From positions 11,818-75,817 of the forward strand of contig DATLSH010000028.1 in the NCBI GenBank assembly GCA_035534235.1: DNA of 64,000 nucleotides, given 5' to 3'. Shown piece by piece: positions 53,904-64,000 of the stretch. The position numbers were made by a program, and so were the translations under genes. Origin of the DNA: Bog-473 sp035534235. GTDB taxonomy: Bacteria > Actinomycetota > Acidimicrobiia > Acidimicrobiales > RAAP-2. The notes beneath the pieces were generated by a model. That model saw only the letters and a program-made list of their open reading frames with translations. It did no database searches and had not been told where the DNA came from. Every line of letters begins with the position of its first letter. Position 1 is the stretch's first letter.

Positions 53904-55787
53904 TTACGACCAGCGCCAGTTCTCCGGTTCCACGTCCCAGTACACGTTCTGGGGCGTCACACCCGAGAGCTTCTTGTTGATTTCGGTGAGCGACGAAGCC
54001 GGATTGGGCTCGAAGACCACCGGGAGCTGCTTGGCCAGGTAGTCCTCCCACTGGGTGAGGCTCACATTCTTCGTGATGGTGTCGTTGATCAGATTCTGGT
54101 TCTTCTGGTCGAAGTAGCTCCCGTAGTTCGCCGTGGAGCCCTTGCCGAACAAGGTCTCACCGGTCGGGTACGTGTCCGGCGCGAAGATCCAGCCCCCGCC
54201 CCATTGCTCGTAGGACCAGGTGCAACTCGGTCCCGGCGTGCAGGCGACGGCGTTGCCGATGACGGTGTTGAACGTCTGAGGGACCAGGGTGATGTGGATG
54301 CCGACGGACGCCCAGGCGGATTGCTCAGCCGTCATCTGCTCGGTGAGGGCCTGCTGGCCGGTGGCGTAGGGCATATCGAACGACAGTGGGGTGCCCTTGG
54401 GGATGCCCGCCCCGCACTGATTTCCGGCCGTTCCGGGCTTCTGACAGGTGTCGGTCCCGTTGGGCACGATCGACCAACCGTGGGAAGAGAGCAACTTCTT
54501 GGCCACCGAGGGGTTGTAGGGGAAGGGGTTGGACTTCTCCAACTTCGAGGCGAACGGGTTGGGCGGCACGACGGGCACCGGACCGTAGGTCGGGTTGGCG
54601 TATCCCTTCCACACCTTGGAGATGAACAGTGGCTGGTCGACCAGCGACTGGAACGCCTGACGGTAGTAGGCCTGCGAGAAGACCTTCCCGGCGGTGCCGT
54701 TGTTGGCCTGCGAGTTGAAGTTCATCGGGAAATAGGTGATACCCCACGTGTAGAGGGGATCCAGCGTGAAGTTGGACACCCGGCGATTGTTGGGCCCGAC
54801 CTTGCCCGGAGAGGGCGCTCCCTTGGTGATGTCCTGCGTGGGCAGATAGCCCACGCTGAGGTTCCCGGCCACCAGGGCGTTGAACTCGGCGTTGTCGCTG
54901 GTGAAGGGCACTTCGGTGAACAACGTCAGGGTCGGCTTCACTGGTCCCGAGTAGGTGGGGTTCGGCACGAAGCTGTCATTGCCGTCCGCATTGAAAGTCT
55001 TGAGGTTCCAAGGGCCGTCCACCACCTTCCACAAGGGATTGGTGGCGTAGGTCGACAGCGAGTTGTTGGTGGCGTTGGGGTTGCTGGCGTTGTAACCGGC
55101 CTCGTTGGACAGGAAGTTGTACACCGCTGTGCAGCCCTTGTCATTCGTCCCGTACGCCGCATTGGAGCAGCCACCCGAGCCCGGGGCGGCGCTGGCGCTG
55201 GCGATGTCCCAAGCCACAGGCATGGGGGTGATCTGCGACAACTCGTTGTAGGTGAACCAGTAGGAGTTGACCGGGCTGGTGGTGGTGAAGGTGACCTTGT
55301 TGCCGCTGGCGGTCACGTTCTTGAGGTTGTCCGGCAGCTCACCGGGGGTGTAGCCACACCAGTTCGCCTTCTGGGCATGATCGATGTTCATGAAGAACAA
55401 AACGTCACGGGCGGTAACGGACTCGCCGTTCGACCACTTGTAATTCTTGAGGTTGACGGTGACCGTGGAGCTTCCATTGGAGAACACCGGCGCATTGCCA
55501 ATGGAAAGGGAGGAGTTCAGGCTCGGGGTCGAACCCTGACCGAACCAGTAGAGAGGCCGGAACATCAGGTATTGGAACTGATCGATGTTGGCCACCGAGC
55601 AGAGGGCTCCCGGGTAGAAGGGCAGGATGTAGTTCGGCGTGACCGAAGGCGCTTCAGCGTAGGTGGCCGTGGTCGGCTTCGACGCCGCCCCACTGGTGGC
55701 CGGACTGGCCAGCACGAGCCCCGTGCCCATCACCCCTGCGACCATGGCGACCGACGCCACCTGCTTGAGATACCCCTTCAATCGCAT
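53904..55787 (-). CDS. ABC substrate-binding protein, family 5 (peptide/opine type)
   Basis: 627 aa from ATG 55787 with AAGGGAG before it. A Sec signal (about 1-35) ends in an Ala-rich site and has no lipobox Cys, so unlike most Gram-positive binding proteins it does not seem lipid-anchored. The mature chain has VTVNLKNYKWSNGESVTARD and YRQAFQSLVDQPLFISKVW, typical of SBP_bac_5. It captures peptides or similar solutes for the DppBC channel. The upstream gap has an inverted repeat. Confidence 0.92.
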   Translation of the reverse strand: MRLKGYLKQVASVAMVAGVMGTGLVLASPATSGAASKPTTATYAEAPSVTPNYILPFYPGALCSVANIDQFQYLMFRPLYWFGQGSTPSLNSSLSIGNAPVFSNGSSTVTVNLKNYKWSNGESVTARDVLFFMNIDHAQKANWCGYTPGELPDNLKNVTASGNKVTFTTTSPVNSYWFTYNELSQITPMPVAWDIASASAAPGSGGCSNAAYGTNDKGCTAVYNFLSNEAGYNASNPNATNNSLSTYATNPLWKVVDGPWNLKTFNADGNDSFVPNPTYSGPVKPTLTLFTEVPFTSDNAEFNALVAGNLSVGYLPTQDITKGAPSPGKVGPNNRRVSNFTLDPLYTWGITYFPMNFNSQANNGTAGKVFSQAYYRQAFQSLVDQPLFISKVWKGYANPTYGPVPVVPPNPFASKLEKSNPFPYNPSVAKKLLSSHGWSIVPNGTDTCQKPGTAGNQCGAGIPKGTPLSFDMPYATGQQALTEQMTAEQSAWASVGIHITLVPQTFNTVIGNAVACTPGPSCTWSYEQWGGGWIFAPDTYPTGETLFGKGSTANYGSYFDQKNQNLINDTITKNVSLTQWEDYLAKQLPVVFEPNPASSLTEINKKLSGVTPQNVYWDVEPENWRWS

Positions 55788-55836
55788 AGCACTCCCTTGC
55801 TCTTCGGTCGCCTCGGTGACGATCCTTACCCCGCCC

Positions 55837-55856
55837 TCCCGCACCGCCGTGCGGGA
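55837..55856. repeat. Inverted repeat in the binding-protein leader
   Basis: tcccgcac (55837-55844) and gtgcggga (55849-55856) form a perfect 8-bp stem, loop cgcc, about 50-70 bases upstream of the binding-protein ATG. A TACGTT box on the minus strand lies just beyond it (about 55867-55872). It may be an operator or a leader hairpin. The remaining 55857-56077 contains only the promoter box of the next gene. Confidence 0.4.
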
Positions 55857-56077
55857 AGTTCCCGTAAACGTAACGCAACTGCCACATTCCGTGGGGCGCA
55901 ACACCTCAATTTTTCGCCATCACCCCCGGGAAGGACGTTCCGGACCGGTGCCGAAGGCTCGGGGGCACACATTTCGTGCGTCCCGGTTCGGGACGGCGCC
56001 CGATTACGCAGTCTTGGGGCCGGCTGGCAGCCATCTGCGTGCCGGGAGTGGTTCCCCGGTACTATCGGGACAGGTCG

Positions 56078-57040
56078 ATGGTCTACGTACTTGCGGTTGC
56101 GGCGGCACTCTCCAATGCGCTGACCAGCGTGTTTCAGCGGATGGGCGTCGAAGACGCTCCGCCAGAGTCCTCCATGCGGCTGAGCCTGATGACCCACGCG
56201 CTGCGCCGGGGGGTCTGGCTTCTGGGCTTCTTCTTCATGGTCTGCGCATTCCTCCTGCAGGCCTTCGCCCTGCACGTCGGGCGCCTCTCGGTCGTGCAGC
56301 CGATCCTGACCTTGGAGTTGCTGTTCCTCGTCTTCATTCTGGGGACCTACTTCGGGTACCGGATCACGGTCCGGGAGTGGCTGGGCGCCTCGGCGATAGC
56401 TTTCGGGCTCTCAGGGTTCCTGATCTCTGCCAACCCGGGCGAGGGCAACCGGGTGCCGACGAACTTCCAGTGGCTCATTGTGGGAGGCAGCGCCACTTTC
56501 CTCATTGTGGTGACGGTGGTGGCGACCCGCTGGGGACCGCGCTGGTGGAAGGCCGCCATGTTCGGCACCTCCGCTGCGGTGGCCTTCGCCTTCACGGCCG
56601 CTCTCATCAAGGTGGTCAGCAACTACGCCGCCAAGGATTGGGTTTCCATGCTGGGTCACTGGCAGACCTACGGGGTCATCGTCTTCGGCCTGGCCGGACT
56701 GTTCCTGACGCAGAATGCCTTCCATGCCGGCCCGCTGGCGGCGTCGCAGTCCACCCTGGTCCTGGTCGACCCGTTGGTGAGCATCGTGATCGGCATCACC
56801 TTGTACGGCGACAACCTGCGTACCTCGGGTCCTTGGGGTCCGTCGGAGGCCATCTCCCTCCTCGTCATGTTCCTCGGCGCCATGTCCCTCTCCCATTCAC
56901 CCCTGGTCACCGGGATCAAGAGCGAGGGCAAGGGCGCCGAGTACGAGGAGATGCTGTCCCGCCGGGTCAAGCACCTGGGCCACGCACGGGACCAGGACCC
57001 TGTTCCTGACAGCGGGTTGTCACCGTCTTCCTCGCACTAG
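56078..57040 (+). CDS. DMT-superfamily transporter-like membrane protein
   Basis: 320 aa from ATG 56078 with TACTAT at 56060-56065. About nine to ten membrane helices in two repeats, as in EamA/DMT proteins: VYVLAVAAALSNALTSVFQR, VQPILTLELLFLVFILG, and SQSTLVLVDPLVSIVIGI near the C-terminal repeat. A charged cytoplasmic tail of about 40 residues follows. Direction and substrate cannot be inferred. Overlaps the convergent hydrolase end by four bases. Confidence 0.82.
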   Translation: MVYVLAVAAALSNALTSVFQRMGVEDAPPESSMRLSLMTHALRRGVWLLGFFFMVCAFLLQAFALHVGRLSVVQPILTLELLFLVFILGTYFGYRITVREWLGASAIAFGLSGFLISANPGEGNRVPTNFQWLIVGGSATFLIVVTVVATRWGPRWWKAAMFGTSAAVAFAFTAALIKVVSNYAAKDWVSMLGHWQTYGVIVFGLAGLFLTQNAFHAGPLAASQSTLVLVDPLVSIVIGITLYGDNLRTSGPWGPSEAISLLVMFLGAMSLSHSPLVTGIKSEGKGAEYEEMLSRRVKHLGHARDQDPVPDSGLSPSSSH

Positions 57041-57831
57041 GTGCGGGCGGCGCGCGCGATCACCGTACGCGCGAGGGCGGCGAAGTGGTCGGGATGCGAA
57101 AGGTGGGCCCCGTGTTGGGCCCCGACGATCTCGTAGGCCATGGCTCCGGGCACGTGGGTGCCGAGCCAGAGCACGCTCTGCCGGTGATGGGGCATCGTGC
57201 GCGGCCCCCCCATCCCGAAGACGGCCGGGATTCCCAGTTCAGTCACGGCAAAAGGAGTTTCGCCCCGCATGCTCCGCAGATCCGCCACCAGGGCCGGACC
57301 ATCGGCCCTGCGGTCGTCCCGCCCCCCATCGGTGAGCCGCAGCCAGGCTTGCCGGCCCATCATCCGGGTGAAGAACCTTTCGGCTTCCTCGCCGGGATCA
57401 TCGGCCAGAGGCGCCCACCCCTTCGGGCGGCCTTCGCCAGGTTGGTTGCGCCGGAACCCCAGCCAGGGCATGGGGGGCTCGAAGGCACCGATGGCACCGA
57501 ACGCCCTCGGAGCGGCCAGCGCGGCTCCGACCACGACATCGCCGCCCAGGCTGTGCCCGATGGCGACCATCGGTCGGTCCGCCCGGGAGCGCAACACTCC
57601 GGCGATCTCCACCAGGTCGGCGATGTGCCCATCGAGATCGACCACTCCGGCGGCGCGAGATCCTTGGTAGCCCCGGCGGTCGTAGGCCAGGATGTCCACG
57701 TCGGGCAGACGCCGCATGACGCGGCGGAAGCTCTCGGCCCGATCCAGCGAGCCATGGACGAGGATCATGGACAGGGTGGCGGATCGGGCTGCCGGGCGCT
57801 CAATGAGATGGAGTCCGGATGGGTATTTCAT
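57037..57831 (-). CDS. Alpha/beta hydrolase
   Basis: 264 aa from ATG 57831. ILVHGSLDRAESF gives the oxyanion region, GHSLGGDVV the nucleophile elbow (Ser about 100) and HGAHLSHPDHFA the catalytic His near the C terminus; the acid is less clear. Soluble, substrate unknown. Divergent from kgd across 61 bases, with TATGGT on the minus strand at 57843-57848. Confidence 0.88.
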   Translation of the reverse strand: MKYPSGLHLIERPAARSATLSMILVHGSLDRAESFRRVMRRLPDVDILAYDRRGYQGSRAAGVVDLDGHIADLVEIAGVLRSRADRPMVAIGHSLGGDVVVGAALAAPRAFGAIGAFEPPMPWLGFRRNQPGEGRPKGWAPLADDPGEEAERFFTRMMGRQAWLRLTDGGRDDRRADGPALVADLRSMRGETPFAVTELGIPAVFGMGGPRTMPHHRQSVLWLGTHVPGAMAYEIVGAQHGAHLSHPDHFAALARTVIARAART

Positions 57832-57880
57832 GGGCTGGGATGACCATATCGTTGCGCCCCGGGACCCCGATCCCCGCCGG

Positions 57881-57886
57881 TAGGGT
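57881..57886 (+). promoter_or_regulatory. -10 element of kgd
   Basis: TAGGGT ends 6 bases before GTG 57893 and no ribosome site intervenes. It supports the GTG as the true start of this large gene. Confidence 0.5.
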
Positions 57887-57892
57887 GGGTCT

Positions 57893-61577
<3,685 letters not shown>

Positions 61578-61585
<8 letters not shown>

Positions 61586-62777
61586 GCCCCATCACGTCGT
61601 GGTGGACGGTTCCAACCTGGCCACCGAAGGAAGAACGCTCCCCAGCCTGGCGCAGCTCGATGAGGCGGTGCGCACCTACGCCGAAGAGGATCCCGGCAGC
61701 CGCATCACGGTGGTGGTCGACGCGTCGTTCGAGCATCGGATCGACGAGTCGGAGCGCGAGACGCTCCGCGAGGCCATGCTCAACGGTGAGGTCGTGTCGC
61801 CGCCGGCCGGGGCCATCGGCCGCGGTGACGCTTTCGTGCTTCGCATCGCCCAGCGCACTGGTGCCGTGGTGCTGTCCAACGATTCCTTCCAGGAGTTCCA
61901 CGGCGAGCACCCGTGGCTCTTCGAAGAAGGACGCCTGATCGGCGGCAAACCGGTGCACGGCGTCGGTTGGATCTTCACGCCCCGGCTTCCCATCCGCGGC
62001 CCCAGGAGCAGGGCCGCCACGGCCGAGAAGAAGGAACGGCATGATCCGGCGTCTGCGCCGGCCAAGGCGGCCGAGCTGGCCAAGGCGGCCAAGAAGGCCG
62101 CCAAGAAGGTGACCAGGAAGGCAACCCCGGCGGTGGACTCGAGTTGGCCCATCACGCCTGCGGTGCCGCCACCGGCCCGCAAGGTCGACCCGGACCTGTC
62201 GAGCGCCATAGACGACGCCGTGGCCGAGGCACTCCGCCCCCCCAAGCCTTCCAAGGCAGTCCGGACCCCGGAGAAGAAGAGCGTCCGGGCCGCCAAGTTG
62301 GTGGGGCCCGCCAAGGGTGGCACCGCCACCAAGGCAGTGGTCGCATCGAACAAGGCGCCGGCGAAGAAGCAGGCCGCCAAGAAAGCCAACGCCAAGAAGG
62401 CCGTAACGCCCACCGTGGCGACGAAGCATGCGAGCACGCCGCCACCGGCGGTCAACGAGCCTCTCTCCTTCATCAACTTCGTGGCGGCCTACAAGGTTGG
62501 CAGCACGGTCGAGGGCGAAGTCGCTTCCTTCACGTCGCATGGGGCGATGGTCGATGTCGCGCTGCCCGATGGCGGTCTCCTGCATTGCTACATCCCGCTC
62601 GGCGCCATGGGGGATCCTCCACCCACCAAGGCCCGCGAAGTGATGAAGAAGGGGGAGGTGCGCCCGTTCGTCCTGTCCGGGCTCGACCCGCCCCGACGCG
62701 TGGCCGAGCTGGCGTTTCCCGCCCCGCCCAAGAAGCGCCGTGCACCGGCCAAGAAGGCCGCCGGGAAGTCTCCCTGA
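61578..62777 (+). CDS. NYN-domain RNase fused to H1-like tail and S1 domain
   Basis: About 399 aa from TTG 61578, which overlaps the kgd stop; no better start is seen before the first strand. Domain 1 (about 1-140) looks like the Zc3h12a-type NYN/PIN nuclease, with acid residues in VVVDGSN, VVVDASFE, GRGDAF and SNDSFQ. Domain 2 (about 150-290) is Lys/Ala/Pro-rich like histone H1 tails. Domain 3 (about 297-375) is S1-like (GSTVEGEVASFTSHGAMVDV). A basic end KKRRAPAKKAAGK closes it. It is probably an RNA-cleaving or RNA-binding protein; activity is not shown. Confidence 0.8.
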
Positions 62778-62788
62778 GCCCGGCTCGG

Positions 62789-62794
62789 TAGCCT
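62789..62794 (+). promoter_or_regulatory. -10 element of fabZ
   Basis: TAGCCT ends 7 bases before ATG 62802; no ribosome site lies between. It indicates separate expression of fabZ-xth after the NYN gene. Confidence 0.5.
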
Positions 62795-62801
62795 CGGCGC
62801 C

Positions 62802-63245
62802 ATGCAGATGCCTGACCCAGCCGATGTGCTTCCCCACCGGCCACCCTTCCTCCTGGTCACCGCGGTGACCAGCGTCGAGCCCGGTGTGTCGGCGACCGGA
62901 CGATGGGAGCTCAGCGGCGACGAGGATTTCTTCGCCGGCCACTTCCCCGGGCGCCCGACGCTTCCCGGGGTCCTCATGGTGGAATCGCTGGCACAGCTGG
63001 GGGGCATCGCCGTCCTCACAGATCCTCGTTACGCCGGCAAGCTCCCCCTCTTCGGCGGCATCGAACGGGCCCGCTTCCGCCGCCAGGTGCTCCCGGGCGA
63101 GATGCTCGACCTGGTCGTGACGATGGAGCGCATGTCGGCCCGGGCCGGCAAGGGCCACGGAGTCGCCTCGGTGGACGGGCAGAAGGCCTGCGAGGCGGAT
63201 CTCCTGTTCGTCATCGTCGATGGCGGTGCTCCCGGGGCGGAGTGA
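62802..63245 (+). CDS. fabZ: 3-hydroxyacyl-ACP dehydratase FabZ-like
   Basis: 147 aa hotdog enzyme. The start MQMPDPADVLPHRPPFLLV and the active helix GHFPGRPTLPGVLMVESLAQ contain the catalytic His and Glu of FabZ. It removes water from 3-hydroxyacyl-ACP during fatty acid synthesis. Its stop TGA shares a base with the ATG of the exonuclease gene. No other fab gene is near. Confidence 0.92.
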   Translation: MQMPDPADVLPHRPPFLLVTAVTSVEPGVSATGRWELSGDEDFFAGHFPGRPTLPGVLMVESLAQLGGIAVLTDPRYAGKLPLFGGIERARFRRQVLPGEMLDLVVTMERMSARAGKGHGVASVDGQKACEADLLFVIVDGGAPGAE

Positions 63246-64000
63246 TGCGCCTGGTCACCTGGAACGTCAATTCGCTGACCGCCCGGCTTTCCCGGGTCAC
63301 CGAATGGATGCAGATGCACGGGCCCGACGTGCTCTGCCTGCAGGAGACCAAAATGTCGGACGAGAATTTTCCCGGCGAATGTTTCGCCGCATTGGGCTAC
63401 GAGTCGGCGCACCATGGGGAGGGCCGATGGAACGGCGTCGCCCTCATCAGCCGCGTCGGGCTGGCCGACGTGGTGCGGGGGTTCGGCTCGCTCGAGGACG
63501 AGCACGGGGCCCGCCTGGTGGCGGCCACCTGCGGGGGAGTACGGGTGCACTCGGTCTATGTGCCCAACGGACGGAGCCTGGACAACGAGTTCTACGGCAT
63601 CAAGTTGGCCTGGCTGGCCCGGCTGCGGACCGTGCTGGACGAAACCTGCGGTGAGGGGGATTCGGTGGCCGTGTGCGGCGACTTCAACGTCGCTCCCGAC
63701 GACGGCGACGTGTGGGATCCGTCCCACTTCGCGGGCCTGACCCACGTCAGCGATCCGGAGCGCCAGGCTTTGCGCCGGGTTGAGCGATGGGGTCTGCACG
63801 ACATCTTCCGGCGCTTCAACCCACCCGGGGTGTTCAGCTGGTGGGACTACCGGGGTGGCGACTTCCACCAGGGCCGGGGCATGCGCATCGATCTCCTCCT
63901 GGTCAGCGCCGACCTGGCCGCCCGCGCCACCGCCGCCTTCGTGGACCGCGACGCCCGCAAGGGCGTCAAGCCGTCGGACCACGCCCCGGTCGTCGTCGAC
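63245..64000 (+). CDS. xth: Exodeoxyribonuclease III family (AP endonuclease), 3' end outside window
   Basis: About 252 codons are visible, nearly complete for XthA (about 260 aa). RLVTWNVNSLTAR starts the fold; LCLQETKM has the metal Glu, VAVCGDFNVAPDD the catalytic Asp/Asn, and KPSDHAPVVVD near the window end has the Asp-His pair. Repairs abasic sites. Coupled to fabZ by a one-base overlap. Confidence 0.93.
   Translation, partial: MRLVTWNVNSLTARLSRVTEWMQMHGPDVLCLQETKMSDENFPGECFAALGYESAHHGEGRWNGVALISRVGLADVVRGFGSLEDEHGARLVAATCGGVRVHSVYVPNGRSLDNEFYGIKLAWLARLRTVLDETCGEGDSVAVCGDFNVAPDDGDVWDPSHFAGLTHVSDPERQALRRVERWGLHDIFRRFNPPGVFSWWDYRGGDFHQGRGMRIDLLLVSADLAARATAAFVDRDARKGVKPSDHAPVVVD

Overview
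The window is a gene-dense (about 65-70% G+C by eye) chromosomal segment of an actinobacterium. Several markers point to Actinomycetota: the end of an mce operon, a fused PafBC-type WYL regulator, a fused E2-E1 2-oxoglutarate decarboxylase/dehydrogenase (Kgd type), a CofC homologue for coenzyme F420, an mshell-like style of short leaderless transcripts, and the prfB-ftsE-ftsX order. The gene content and the many secreted Thr/Ser/Pro-rich tails would suit class Acidimicrobiia, but that rank is inference; no rRNA or tRNA lies in the window.

Layout. 1-3761: end of an mce operon (MCE protein, MCE lipoprotein, MCE protein, Mce-associated membrane protein). 3759-4042: an apparently unannotated structured RNA gene with its own -10 box and a perfect 14-bp closing stem. 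4072-10170: secA, prfB, ftsE, ftsX and a lipoprotein. 10193-17037: a membrane glycosyltransferase, a sulfotransferase, two secreted proteins of unknown family, a second-type SSB, a tiny membrane protein and msrB. 17074-24336: a serine hydrolase and an amidohydrolase diverge from a fadE30/ipdF/fadD3-like cluster plus a Zn-alcohol dehydrogenase, which resembles the steroid C/D-ring (HIP) catabolic genes of mycobacteria. 24378-37629: rmlA-like, dxs, an MFS carrier, a hotdog thioesterase, tldD-tldE, an FmdB zinc ribbon, moaC, a carboxyltransferase, ctaG and pafBC. 37660-41004: a MobF relaxase and a TraG/TraD-like ATPase facing each other, followed by a lower-G+C non-coding stretch; this looks like the remnant or core of an integrated mobilizable element. 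41005-49729: an H1-like basic protein, cofC, gpsA, a class III cyclase, a GH38 mannosidase, an acyl-CoA synthetase, a GYD protein and rnhB. 49780-55787: an oligopeptide-type ABC importer with both ATPases fused. 56078-64000: a DMT carrier, an alpha/beta hydrolase, kgd, a NYN/H1-tail/S1 fusion, fabZ and the first part of an exonuclease III gene.

How the parts may work together. The mce genes (lipid or steroid import in other actinobacteria) and the fadE30-ipdF-fadD3 set could belong to one steroid-use programme, although they are 16 kb apart here. The convergent or divergent short operons are mostly driven by promoters whose -10 hexamer (TANNNT) sits 6-9 bases before the start codon, so many mRNAs should be leaderless. 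That pattern was used to choose several starts and also exposes the RNA gene upstream of secA and a bidirectional promoter between the thioesterase and tldD genes.
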